The notes under the pieces were generated by a model. The model was not told the origin of the DNA. It was given only the letters and a program-made list of their open reading frames with translations, and searched no databases. Both the position numbers and the translations under genes were made by a program. Shown piece after piece: positions 43,450-51,936 of a stretch of 64,000 nucleotides of DNA (position 1 is the stretch's first letter; each line of letters begins with the position of its first letter). Source of the stretch: Acinetobacter kanungonis (lineage in GTDB: Bacteria > Pseudomonadota > Gammaproteobacteria > Pseudomonadales > Moraxellaceae). The stretch is from the NCBI RefSeq assembly GCF_009939195.1, contig NZ_JAACKC010000002.1, positions 186,001 to 250,000 on the forward strand, given 5' to 3'.

Positions 43450-44817
43450 ATGTCTTTTAAAATTTCCGAAGCCTTCGGTTTCGATGCGATGCGTTCAGTG
43501 CAACGGGTCATCGCGTTCGGCTTAAGTGTGGCACTTTATAGTCAGAGCACATGGGCAGAATTGCCGACCCAGTCGCTGACTTTGGCACAAGCCATTCAAC
43601 GTTCTAGTGAGTATCAGCAGTCGCAAGGGGTGTGGCAAACCCAGCAGCAAATTGCCACTGCGAACATAAAACAGGCAAAGCTGTGGATAAATCCAGAGTT
43701 GTCCATAGAGCAAACTGGCTTTAATTCTGACCAAGATCGGGAACTGGCACTCGGTATTTCCCAACGTCTAGATCTGTTTGGTGAGCGTAAAGCCAATCAA
43801 AACTACGCGCAGATAGCCCAGCAGCAAACCACATTGAAACAGCAGATTTATCAAGCGCAGCTTGAACTGGCAGTGAAATATTTATGGTCGCAACTGGCGA
43901 TTTTTGAGTTGGAGCGTCAGGTCGTGCAAGAGCAGCGACAGGTCAGTGAAGACAATCTAAATGCGATTCAAAAGCGCTATCAGGCGGGGAGTGTGGCGCA
44001 GGTCGATGTCGATCGTGCTCGCCTCAGCCATGCCGAGAATTTACGTTTGTTTCGACAGGCCGATTTGCAAGTGCAAGTCGCGCAACAACACTTGTCGAGT
44101 GCTTGGGGTGAACGCGACAAAACCCTGAATGTGGCGTTACCTGCACAGCATGTATGGCCGGCCGCAACGGAGGAGCAAGTGCAGCAGCATTTCGCCATGA
44201 ACTTGCTCGAAAAAAATCGACAATTGTCACTTCTGGAATCGCAAGCCCGAATTGAGCAACTCAAAGCGCAGGCACGACCCAATCCTAGCTTGAATGTGGG
44301 AATCAACCGTACGAAGACGGCTGCAACCGATACAGACAATGCCTTGGTGGTAGGAGTGTCCGTGCCCTTAAATGTGTTTGATCGTCAGCAATATGGCAGA
44401 CAGATTGCACAGGCACAGCAAACTCAGCTAGAGCTGCAACAAGTATTTTATCTTAAGCAAAATGCCTTGCAAGTCGGCAGTTTATTGACCGAGTTACAGG
44501 GATTGGAGCTGCAATTTAAAGCGCTGCAACAAATCCAACTCCCTTTAGCACAAACGGTGCAACAAAAAACACTGCAAGGCTTTAATGTCGGCAAATTTTC
44601 GCTGTTGGATGTGCAGCAAGCCACCTTGCAGTTGCAAGAGGTGCGTATGCGTAAAGTGCAGTTACTGAAAGATGCATGGCAGCGCGCGCTAGAAGCTGAA
44701 AGCCTGAGTTTGGGAATCGGGCCGAGTCAGGTCATGCACAAGGATGCAATTGCACAAATGAATCAAGCGCTGTGGCAAGACACACAGGCATTATCTGTGA
44801 TTGGTGGGGAGAACTGA
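43450..44817 (+). CDS. czcC: CzcC outer-membrane cation efflux channel
   Basis: TolC-family outer-membrane factor of the CzcCBA exporter, 455 residues. The N-terminal region holds a signal sequence (VIAFGLSVALYSQSTWA, cleavage near WA-EL; an alternative start at codon 14 would leave it intact). Two long helical OEP repeats follow, the first from LTLAQAIQRSSEYQQ, the second with QARPNPSLNVGINRTKT and VPLNVFDRQQYGRQI. Rich in Gln and Leu, as usual for this family. The next gene starts one base after its stop. Confidence 0.88.
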   Translation: MSFKISEAFGFDAMRSVQRVIAFGLSVALYSQSTWAELPTQSLTLAQAIQRSSEYQQSQGVWQTQQQIATANIKQAKLWINPELSIEQTGFNSDQDRELALGISQRLDLFGERKANQNYAQIAQQQTTLKQQIYQAQLELAVKYLWSQLAIFELERQVVQEQRQVSEDNLNAIQKRYQAGSVAQVDVDRARLSHAENLRLFRQADLQVQVAQQHLSSAWGERDKTLNVALPAQHVWPAATEEQVQQHFAMNLLEKNRQLSLLESQARIEQLKAQARPNPSLNVGINRTKTAATDTDNALVVGVSVPLNVFDRQQYGRQIAQAQQTQLELQQVFYLKQNALQVGSLLTELQGLELQFKALQQIQLPLAQTVQQKTLQGFNVGKFSLLDVQQATLQLQEVRMRKVQLLKDAWQRALEAESLSLGIGPSQVMHKDAIAQMNQALWQDTQALSVIGGEN

Positions 44818-44818
44818 T

Positions 44819-46066
44819 ATGTTGAATTTAAAAAATAAAATGTTGAATCAACAGGGACGGATTTCCCAAAAATTGTTAATACTCTTGGCGATTGGCATCA
44901 CTGCGGTGCTCTCGATGGGTGTCTGGTGGTTGAGTCAAAAGCCATCGACGAATGAAGGTGAGCATGGGCATGCTGAAGCAGAAGAACATGCGGGTGAAGA
45001 CGATCATGGCGAAGCGGAGGAGCATGAAGCAGCAATCGCATTAACTGCGAAGCAATTGGCTGAACAAGGCATTCAACTGGCAGTGGCAGAGCTGGGTGCT
45101 GTGGTCAAGTCGACTGCCTATCCTGCCAAGCTGGTGGTGAATACCGATCGTCAGGCACATGTGGCGCCTGCATTTGCAGGTCATGTCGAGGCGGTGTATG
45201 TGGAATTGGGGCAGCAAGTCAAAAAAGGTCAAGCCCTTGCCCGTCTGTTGGTGCCCGATTTGGTTGATCAGCAAGCCAATTTACAAGTCGAACAAGCCAA
45301 CTTGGAATTGGCACGACAAGACTATGAGCGCGAGAAAAAACTGTGGAGTGAAGGGATTTCTGCCAAACAGGATTATCAGCGCGCCTATAACGCCTATCAA
45401 CAAGCGCAGATTCAGGTTCGCGCTACGCGTGCGCGTATCGCTGCTTTGGGGGCGCAAACGACCAGTCAGGGGCGTTATGTGTTGACTGCGCCAATAGCAG
45501 GAGTAATCAGCCAGAAAGATTTGGTGTTGGGGGAAAATGTGCAACTGGCAGATCAATTGGTTGTGATTGATCAACTGGACCAATTGTGGCTGGAATTTAT
45601 TGCCCCGAGTAGTGAGTTTGCCGACATCGTGCCGAATCAAAGCATTGAATTTAAATCTTTACAATCAGGAAATCTGTTTAAGGCACAAATTCAAAGCCTG
45701 AATAGCCAAGCCGATGCGCAAACAGGTCGCTTGCAAGTGCGTGCCAAAGTCTTGTCCAATGCTGCTGAACTGCGTCCAAATTTAATGGTCAATGTACAGT
45801 TGCAACAGCAACAAGCGCAGCAAGGCTTGCGCATTCTCGCCAGTGCCGTGCAAAAAATTGAAGGGAGAGATGCGGTGTTTGTGGCAGCGCAGCATGAGCA
45901 AAAGATCGAGTTTACTCCGCAGAGCGTGATTTTAGGTACAAGTTCGAGTGATGGTCAATGGATTGAAGTGTTGTCAGGTTTGGAGCAAGGTCAGAAATAT
46001 GCTGCACAAGGCAGTTTCTTGCTGAAATCTGAGCTGGAAAAAGGAGAGGCGAGCCATGCACACTAA
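44819..46066 (+). CDS. czcB: CzcB membrane-fusion adaptor
   Basis: 415-residue periplasmic adaptor from ATG 44819 (GGGGAG upstream). One N-terminal membrane helix, LLILLAIGITAVLSMGVWWL, is followed by a His/Glu-rich metal-binding linker (EGEHGHAEAEEHAGEDDHGEAEEHE), typical of CzcB. Then come lipoyl-like halves (AGHVEAVYVELGQQVKKGQALARLL and TAPIAGVISQKDLVLGE) around a coiled-coil hairpin, and the beta-barrel. It links CzcA with CzcC. It overlaps the start of czcA by 11 bases. Confidence 0.9.
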   Translation: MLNLKNKMLNQQGRISQKLLILLAIGITAVLSMGVWWLSQKPSTNEGEHGHAEAEEHAGEDDHGEAEEHEAAIALTAKQLAEQGIQLAVAELGAVVKSTAYPAKLVVNTDRQAHVAPAFAGHVEAVYVELGQQVKKGQALARLLVPDLVDQQANLQVEQANLELARQDYEREKKLWSEGISAKQDYQRAYNAYQQAQIQVRATRARIAALGAQTTSQGRYVLTAPIAGVISQKDLVLGENVQLADQLVVIDQLDQLWLEFIAPSSEFADIVPNQSIEFKSLQSGNLFKAQIQSLNSQADAQTGRLQVRAKVLSNAAELRPNLMVNVQLQQQQAQQGLRILASAVQKIEGRDAVFVAAQHEQKIEFTPQSVILGTSSSDGQWIEVLSGLEQGQKYAAQGSFLLKSELEKGEASHAH

Positions 46067-49000
46067 TCAGCCTCGACCATCCGATGAGAAGGTGGCACAG
46101 CTCGCCCCAGATGGTTTACCGCAGCCAGAAGGCTGGTTTGACCGGATCATCCAATTTTCCATCCGCAATGCGATTTGGGTCATGTTATTTGTACTGACTT
46201 GGATTGGGGTGGGAATTTATAGCTATCAGCAATTACCGATTGATGCGGTGCCTGACATTACCAATACACAGGTGCAAATTAATACCCAAGCCACAGGCTT
46301 TACCGCTTTGGAGGTCGAGCAACGGATTACCTATCCGATTGAAACGGCCATGGCAGGCTTGCCTGAATTGCAGCAAACCCGTTCCATTTCCCGTTATGGT
46401 TTGTCACAGGTCACCATTATTTTTCAGGATGGGACCGATATTTATTGGGCACGGCAGCTAATCAACCAGCGCTTGCAAGCAGCACAGGCGGAGCTTCCCG
46501 ATGCGATTATTCCGACTATGTCACCGATTTCTACGGGACTAGGCGAGATTTATCAATGGGTGATTAAGGCAGAGCCGAATGCCCGCAAGCCAGATGGCAC
46601 AGCCTATAGCGCCATGGATTTACGTGAAATTCAGGACTGGATTGTGCGCCCGCAATTGCAACGTGTCGCGGGTGTAGCGGAGGTCAACTCGATTGGCGGC
46701 TATAACAAAACCTATGTGGTGACGCCTGATTTGCAACGCCTACAGCAATTACAAATTCCATTGTCAGATTTGCAGACAGCGTTGACTGAAAACAATGAAA
46801 ACCGTGGCGCGGGGTTTATCGAGCAGAATGGGCAGCAACTGACAGTGCGTGTACCGGGCACTTTAAACAGCATTGAAGCGATTCAGAATGTCAGCATTGC
46901 CAATAAAAATGGTTTTCCGATTCGAGTTGCTGATGTGGCTACGGTCTCGATCGGACACGATTTACGCACAGGTGCGGCAACCTACAACGGAGAAGAAACC
47001 GTACTGGGTATCGCCATGATGATGATGGGTGAAAATAGCCGTAGTGTGGCGCAAGCTGTGAATGCCAAGCTGCAACAGGTACAGCAATCTTTACCCAAAG
47101 GGGTGATGATTGAAACCGTGTATGATCGCACCAGTCTGGTCGATCGCGCGATACGCACCGTACAGAAGAATCTGGTTGAAGGTGCGATATTGGTTATCGT
47201 GATTCTATTTTTGTTTCTCGGGAATTTTCGTGCAGCCCTGATCACAGCCTGCGTGATTCCACTCTCGATGCTATTCACGTTGTCGGGGATGGCCAAGCAA
47301 AACATTAGCGCCAATTTAATGAGTTTAGGGGCACTGGATTTCGGCATCATTGTGGATGGTGCTGTGGTGATTGTCGAAAACTGTATTCGCCGACTGGCAG
47401 AAGCGCAGCATCGACAGGGGCGTTTACTCACCCGCGCTGAACGCTTTCAGGAAGTGTTTTTGGCGGCGAAGCAGGCACGCCGTCCACTCATCTTTGGGCA
47501 ACTGATTATTTTGGTGGTATATTTCCCGATTTTTGCCTTGTCAGGAATCGAAGCCAAACTATTTCACCCGATGGCAATGACCGTGGTATTGGCATTAATT
47601 GGCGCCATCATTTTGTCCATCAGTTTTGTGCCTGCTGCTGTGGCGTTATGGGTCACAGGGGAAGTCAAAGAAACAGAAAGTCGCTGGATGCTGTGGCTCA
47701 AGCAGCAATACACTCGGTTGTTGAATTGGGCCTATGACTTCAAGGCATTGGTGCTGACGCTGGCACTGTGTATTTTATTTTTTACTGGCGTGCTTGCCAC
47801 CCAAGTCGGGAGTGAGTTTGCTCCGCAGTTGAGTGAGGGTGATTTTGCGGTGCAGCAGATGCGTTCGCCAAGTACGGGCTTGGAACAATCGCTACGCATG
47901 CAGGAAAATACCGAAAAGTTGCTGTTAAAAGCGTTTCCTGAGATTAAGGCAATTTTTGCCCGTACAGGCACTGCAGAAGTGGCAACCGATGTGATGCCAC
48001 CGAATATCTCCGATGCTACGGTACTGTTAAAACCCCGCGAGCAATGGCCTGAGCCGAAACAAAGTCTGGATGAACTACGTCAACGCATGATTGCTTTTCT
48101 CGCCACCTTGCCGGGGAACAACAGTGAATTTTCGCAACCGATAGAGCTGCGCTTTAATGAACTGATTTCAGGGGTACGTAGCGATGTGGGGGTGAAAATT
48201 TTCGGTGATGATATACAGCTGCTGAATCAACAAGCCACACAAATTGCGCAAAAGATTCAAAGCATTTCGGGCGCCACAGCCGTCAATGTGGAGCAAACCA
48301 GTGGTCTGCCATTGCTCAATGTCGAGGTCAATCCTGCGCTGGCGGCACAATATGGTTTGTCGGTCAAAGCGATTCAGGATTTGGTGGCGACCAGTGTCGG
48401 TGGTCAAAATGTTGGACAAATTTTACAGGGCGATCGCCGTTTTGATTTCGTGATTCGCTTGGATGATCAACAGCGTACCCCTGAACATTTGGCACTCTTA
48501 CTTCTTCAAACCGCCAATGGTGGCTTAATTCAACTACAAGATGTGGCTAAAGTGGAAACCATTTTAGGCATTAATCAAGTCAGCCGTGAGGATGGCAAGC
48601 GCCGTGTGGTGGTGACCGCGAATGTAGAAGGGCGCGACTTGGGCTCCTTTGTACAGGAGCTGCAAAGCACCTTGGCTGAACAAACCTTACCTGAAGGTTA
48701 TTGGCTGGATTATGGTGGACAGTTTGAAAACCTGATCTCAGCAAAAAACCGGATGTTGTGGGTGGTGCCACTGGCATTGATCGCGATTTTTATTTTGTTG
48801 ATGGCGGTGTTTCATAATGTCAAAGAAAGCTTGCTGGTGTTTACAGGAGTGCCGTTTGCCCTGTGCGGTGGTCTGATTGCCTTATGGTTACGCGATATCC
48901 CACTTTCGATGTCGGCAGGCGTGGGTTTCATTGCCTTATCTGGCGTGGCTGTGCTGAATGGTCTGGTGATGTTGACCTTTATTAAAGAATTGCGGCAGCA

Positions 49001-49238
49001 TTTAGATGTTTATCATGCAACTTGGCAGGGTGCGATTTTGCGCTTAAGACCTGTGTTGATGACCGCTTGTGTGGCGTCACTGGGTTTTATTCCAATGGCG
49101 ATTGCAACAGGCACTGGTGCGGAAGTACAGCGACCTCTCGCCACGGTGGTGATTGGTGGGATTGTATCATCTACGCTGCTTACCTTGGTGTTATTGCCTG
49201 TGCTGTATCGCTGGTTGAATGAGCGTAGTAGCCATTAA
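46056..49238 (+). CDS. czcA: CzcA heavy-metal RND efflux pump
   Basis: 1060-residue inner-membrane antiporter of the HME-RND group, which exports divalent cations such as Co, Zn and Cd. Diagnostic points: N-terminal IQFSIRNAIWVMLFVLTWIGVGIYSYQQLPIDAVPDITN, and TM4 motif SLGALDFGIIVDGAVVIVEN, in which the D-x-x-x-D pair of heavy-metal pumps replaces the DD of drug pumps such as AdeJ in this same window. Exact ion set is not readable, but the CzcI/CzcD neighbours argue for Co/Zn/Cd rather than Cu/Ag. AAAGGAGAGG precedes the ATG. Confidence 0.93.
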   Translation: MHTNQPRPSDEKVAQLAPDGLPQPEGWFDRIIQFSIRNAIWVMLFVLTWIGVGIYSYQQLPIDAVPDITNTQVQINTQATGFTALEVEQRITYPIETAMAGLPELQQTRSISRYGLSQVTIIFQDGTDIYWARQLINQRLQAAQAELPDAIIPTMSPISTGLGEIYQWVIKAEPNARKPDGTAYSAMDLREIQDWIVRPQLQRVAGVAEVNSIGGYNKTYVVTPDLQRLQQLQIPLSDLQTALTENNENRGAGFIEQNGQQLTVRVPGTLNSIEAIQNVSIANKNGFPIRVADVATVSIGHDLRTGAATYNGEETVLGIAMMMMGENSRSVAQAVNAKLQQVQQSLPKGVMIETVYDRTSLVDRAIRTVQKNLVEGAILVIVILFLFLGNFRAALITACVIPLSMLFTLSGMAKQNISANLMSLGALDFGIIVDGAVVIVENCIRRLAEAQHRQGRLLTRAERFQEVFLAAKQARRPLIFGQLIILVVYFPIFALSGIEAKLFHPMAMTVVLALIGAIILSISFVPAAVALWVTGEVKETESRWMLWLKQQYTRLLNWAYDFKALVLTLALCILFFTGVLATQVGSEFAPQLSEGDFAVQQMRSPSTGLEQSLRMQENTEKLLLKAFPEIKAIFARTGTAEVATDVMPPNISDATVLLKPREQWPEPKQSLDELRQRMIAFLATLPGNNSEFSQPIELRFNELISGVRSDVGVKIFGDDIQLLNQQATQIAQKIQSISGATAVNVEQTSGLPLLNVEVNPALAAQYGLSVKAIQDLVATSVGGQNVGQILQGDRRFDFVIRLDDQQRTPEHLALLLLQTANGGLIQLQDVAKVETILGINQVSREDGKRRVVVTANVEGRDLGSFVQELQSTLAEQTLPEGYWLDYGGQFENLISAKNRMLWVVPLALIAIFILLMAVFHNVKESLLVFTGVPFALCGGLIALWLRDIPLSMSAGVGFIALSGVAVLNGLVMLTFIKELRQHLDVYHATWQGAILRLRPVLMTACVASLGFIPMAIATGTGAEVQRPLATVVIGGIVSSTLLTLVLLPVLYRWLNERSSH

Positions 49239-49249
49239 CAGGATGTTGA

Positions 49250-49281
49250 CCGTACCTTTTCGCTTTGGCTAGAAGGTACGG
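49250..49281 (+). terminator. Hairpin after czcA
   Basis: CCGTACCTT / AAGGTACGG perfect 9-bp stem with a 14-base loop 11 bases past the czcA stop; no T-run, so a weak terminator at best. Confidence 0.5.
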
Positions 49282-49289
49282 CTGTGGTC

Positions 49290-50093
49290 TTAAGAGCTGG
49301 CTGGCGCCACATTTAAACTGATGATGGTGTAGTACTGGTTTTTAGGCGTTGCTTTGGGATCGACTTTTTCCGTCACTTCAAGCAAATATTGACCCGCATG
49401 CGGGAAAGTGAGGCTGGCTGTACCATTAGATTCAACATGAATACTTTGGGCTTGTTGTTCCGTTGCCCCTTGGGCACGCAGCACAAGCTCAGCTTGAGCA
49501 AAAGGTTTTCCTGAATTTAAGATCTGAACGTGTACAGGCTGCTGTGCAACGATGCGATTCGGATGGGTTTGAAAAAGAACTTGGATGGGTGCTGCGGTTG
49601 TGGCAACGTCTGAAGTGGACGTTTTGCTGAGATAAGACTGAATGCTCCATTCTCGAATGGTATCTATTGTCTTGGGGAGTTTGCCTTTAAAGTCGCTAGC
49701 AATTACGTAGTCGCGTTCTTTGAGCGGTGGTGCTTGCTCGGCGGTGACATTGGCCAAGATTTTCCATTGCTGCTGATGTTTTACATATTGCACAGGATAA
49801 GTGGTTTTATTATAGATGGTGTAGGTCCCAGATTCGGGTAATTTAAGATTAAAAGCCGTCATGGCCTGTTGTTGTTGAAGATCCTGTACCGTATATGCGG
49901 TTTGGTTGGGTGGGATAATGCTAAACTGAGCATCTTTCAGTGCATATTCAGCTTGTAAAGCCTGCTCAGCATAGCCTGCAATTACTGGGATTTGGGTATT
50001 GTCAGTGTTGTAAGCCAAAGGGGCAACATAAGGTTCATGGGCAAAAACAGAAGCACTGAATAGGAATGCGGGGTACAAAATTAGTTTTTTCAT
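49290..50093 (-). CDS. DUF4198 periplasmic protein
   Basis: 267 residues. A signal peptide (MKKLILYPAFLFSASVFA, cleavage before HEPY) is followed by a domain that starts HEPYVAPLAY, the usual start of DUF4198/NikM-like proteins in which the newly exposed His may bind metal. The C-terminal half resembles an Ig-like or CarboxypepD_reg fold (HVQILNSGKPFAQAELVLRAQG ... LTFPHAGQYLLEVTE). The in-frame ATG at 50102 is an alternative start. A Fur-like box lies 33 bases upstream. It diverges from czcD and may handle a transition metal in the periplasm. Confidence 0.75.
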   Translation of the reverse strand: MKKLILYPAFLFSASVFAHEPYVAPLAYNTDNTQIPVIAGYAEQALQAEYALKDAQFSIIPPNQTAYTVQDLQQQQAMTAFNLKLPESGTYTIYNKTTYPVQYVKHQQQWKILANVTAEQAPPLKERDYVIASDFKGKLPKTIDTIREWSIQSYLSKTSTSDVATTAAPIQVLFQTHPNRIVAQQPVHVQILNSGKPFAQAELVLRAQGATEQQAQSIHVESNGTASLTFPHAGQYLLEVTEKVDPKATPKNQYYTIISLNVAPASS

Positions 50094-50125
50094 CAAAATC
50101 ATTTCCAAGTAAAAGTTTTAATTTT

Positions 50126-50144
50126 GTAAATGATAATTATTTTC
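50126..50144. promoter_or_regulatory. Fur-box-like site between DUF4198 gene and czcD
   Basis: GTAAATGATAATTATTTTC matches the 19-base Fur consensus GATAATGATAATCATTATC at 15 positions. It is 33 bases before the DUF4198 start and 85 before czcD. Confidence 0.55.
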
Positions 50145-50228
50145 ATATAATTTTAAAAGTCATCCGTCTTATTTTGTTGCTGAAATAAGACGAAAGTGAT
50201 GCAGATAACAAGCTAAAGAGGGCAAATC

Positions 50229-51200
50229 ATGAGTGGATCACATGGGCATGATCATTCACATGCACAAGTCACTGAACAAAATGCCAAAAAATTAAGTGTC
50301 GCTTTGGCGTTGACCAGTCTATTTCTGATTATTGAAGTCATTGCAGGCTTTATGACCCAGAGTTTGGCATTGCTTTCCGATGCTGCACATATGTTTACCG
50401 ATGCGGCTGCGCTGGCGATTGCGTTGGTTGCCATAAAAATTGGGAAATTGCCTGCTGACGATAAACGCACTTTTGGTTATCAGCGTTTTGAAATTTTGGC
50501 GGCACTTTTCAATGCGCTGATGCTGTTCTTGGTTGCGATTTATATTTTATATGAAGCTTATCAGCGCTTTAGTCACCCACCTGAAATTCAGAGTGTGGGC
50601 ATGCTGGTCGTGGCTGTAATTGGCTTAATCATCAATTTGATTTCCATGCGTATTTTATTTTCCAGCGCGCAGGAGAGCCTCAATGTAAAAGGTGCCTACT
50701 TGGAGGTATTGAGTGATGCCTTGGGTTCGGTGGGAGTGATCATCGGGGCGATTGTGATTTATTTTACCCAGTGGTTTTGGGTGGATACGCTGATTGCAGT
50801 GCTGATTGGGTTTTGGGTGTTACCACGCACATGGATTTTACTCAAGCAAAGTATCAATATTTTATTGGAAGGGGTGCCTGAAGAAATTGATATTGAGCAA
50901 TTACGCCAAGATTTACTGCAATTGCCTGAAGTGGAAAGTATTCACCAGCTCAAGGTCTGGGCCATTAGCTCCAAGAATATTCACTTGACCGTGCATCTGT
51001 ATGCGCCACAAGCCGATCAGAAGCAGTTGTATCAGGCAGCGTCTGCAATGCTGCATCAGCAACATGGCATTGCTGAAATGACCTTACAGATTGAAGATGA
51101 TGAATGTCTGGCACATGCACATAGCCAGCCGCATCCACATCAGTCACATGAACATGAGCACACGGAACACCAAGCACATGATCATTCACATCAGCATTAA
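50229..51200 (+). CDS. czcD: CzcD cation diffusion facilitator
   Basis: Inner-membrane proton-coupled exporter of Zn/Co/Cd, 323 residues. Six membrane helices; the metal site is read in LLSDAAHMFTDAAALAIAL (HxxxD in TM2) and VLSDALGSVGVIIGA (TM5). His-rich ends are present: SGSHGHDHSHAQ at the N-terminus and AHAHSQPHPHQSHEHEHTEHQAH-like repeats at the C-terminus. The cytoplasmic C-terminal domain lies at about 210-290. AGAGGG is upstream. Complements CzcCBA by moving ions to the periplasm. Confidence 0.93.
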   Translation: MSGSHGHDHSHAQVTEQNAKKLSVALALTSLFLIIEVIAGFMTQSLALLSDAAHMFTDAAALAIALVAIKIGKLPADDKRTFGYQRFEILAALFNALMLFLVAIYILYEAYQRFSHPPEIQSVGMLVVAVIGLIINLISMRILFSSAQESLNVKGAYLEVLSDALGSVGVIIGAIVIYFTQWFWVDTLIAVLIGFWVLPRTWILLKQSINILLEGVPEEIDIEQLRQDLLQLPEVESIHQLKVWAISSKNIHLTVHLYAPQADQKQLYQAASAMLHQQHGIAEMTLQIEDDECLAHAHSQPHPHQSHEHEHTEHQAHDHSHQH

Positions 51201-51210
51201 GCTGATGTGA
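51186..51210 (+). terminator. Hairpin at the czcD stop codon
   Basis: TCACATCAGC / GCTGATGTGA, a perfect 10-bp stem whose ATTAA loop contains the czcD stop codon. No T-run follows. Confidence 0.45.
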
Positions 51211-51228
51211 AGTGCTGGGGAAGAAGAT

Positions 51229-51570
51229 TTAGATTTCCCACTCATGCTCGCATTCGCGGCATTTCCATTTTTTCTGTGATTGCATAAAGGCTTGCATCGA
51301 AATTTTAAAATCAGGCAAATCACGGTAAAACAAGAAACCTGCAACAGCACAGATCACAAATACCACCACAGTTGCAATTTGCAGCGTTGAACCCGCACCA
51401 TCACCAAATAACCACATGGCGATGCTAATCAATACCAACAAGAGTAAGACAAAAATCGAAGGGACCAGAAAGACCAAGCTTTTTGGTACAACTGGGCGTG
51501 TCGCAGGCGTATTGCCTTGAGCAACAGGCATAATCTTTGGACTTTGGCATTTTGGGCAACGGTATTGCAT
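51229..51570 (-). CDS. Zinc-ribbon membrane protein, unknown function
   Basis: 113 residues from ATG 51570 (GGAG 5 bases upstream; a longer frame to 51672 was rejected). An N-terminal zinc-ribbon half YRCPKCQSPKIMPV, two membrane helices (SLVFLVPSIFVLLLLVLISI and QIATVVVFVICAVAGFLF), and a C-terminal half WKCRECEHEWEI. The two CxxC pairs at opposite ends could join in one zinc site on the cytoplasmic side. I do not recognise a named family. Confidence 0.7.
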   Translation of the reverse strand: MQYRCPKCQSPKIMPVAQGNTPATRPVVPKSLVFLVPSIFVLLLLVLISIAMWLFGDGAGSTLQIATVVVFVICAVAGFLFYRDLPDFKISMQAFMQSQKKWKCRECEHEWEI

Positions 51571-51661
51571 TTCAGCTCCATTATTTTGATCTGGATGTAT
51601 TTTAGCGGAATGTTGCGCAGAGCCAAAATAATTCAGGCCATTTATCTTTTGTTGCGGCAAT

Positions 51662-51692
51662 AAAAAAGCCACTGTTGAACAGTGGCTTTTTT
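51662..51692 (-). terminator. Terminator of the tRNA-Ala/tRNA-Glu unit
   Basis: AAAAAAGCCACTGTT / AACAGTGGCTTTTTT, strong stem just downstream of tRNA-Glu on the minus strand. Confidence 0.9.
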
Positions 51693-51697
51693 GAATC

Positions 51698-51773
51698 TGG
51701 CGTCCCTACGGGGATTCGAACCCCGGTTACCGCCGTGAAAGGGCGATGTCCTAGGCCTCTAGACGATAGGGAC
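51698..51773 (-). tRNA. tRNA-Glu (TTC)
   Basis: 76 bases on the minus strand: acceptor GTCCCTA, anticodon loop CCTTTCACG (TTC), T arm CCGGGGTTCGAATCCCCG, encoded CCA. It lies in the same run as gltX, whose product charges it. Confidence 0.96.
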
Positions 51774-51803
51774 TTATGAGGCAACACAGGTAAAACGATT
51801 TTT

Positions 51804-51879
51804 TGGTGGAGTCAAGCGGGATCGAACCGCTGACCTCTACAATGCCATTGTAGCGCTCTACCAACTGAGCTATGACCCC
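51804..51879 (-). tRNA. tRNA-Ala (GGC)
   Basis: 76 bases on the minus strand: acceptor GGGGTCA, D loop TAGCTCAGTTGGTAGAGC, anticodon loop AATGGCATT (GGC), T arm GCGGTTCGATCCCGC, encoded CCA. Confidence 0.96.
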
Positions 51880-51936
51880 AGTCTGTGTGAGCGCAATATT
51901 AGGGATATTCTGCTCACACGTCAACAGCTAATTTAA

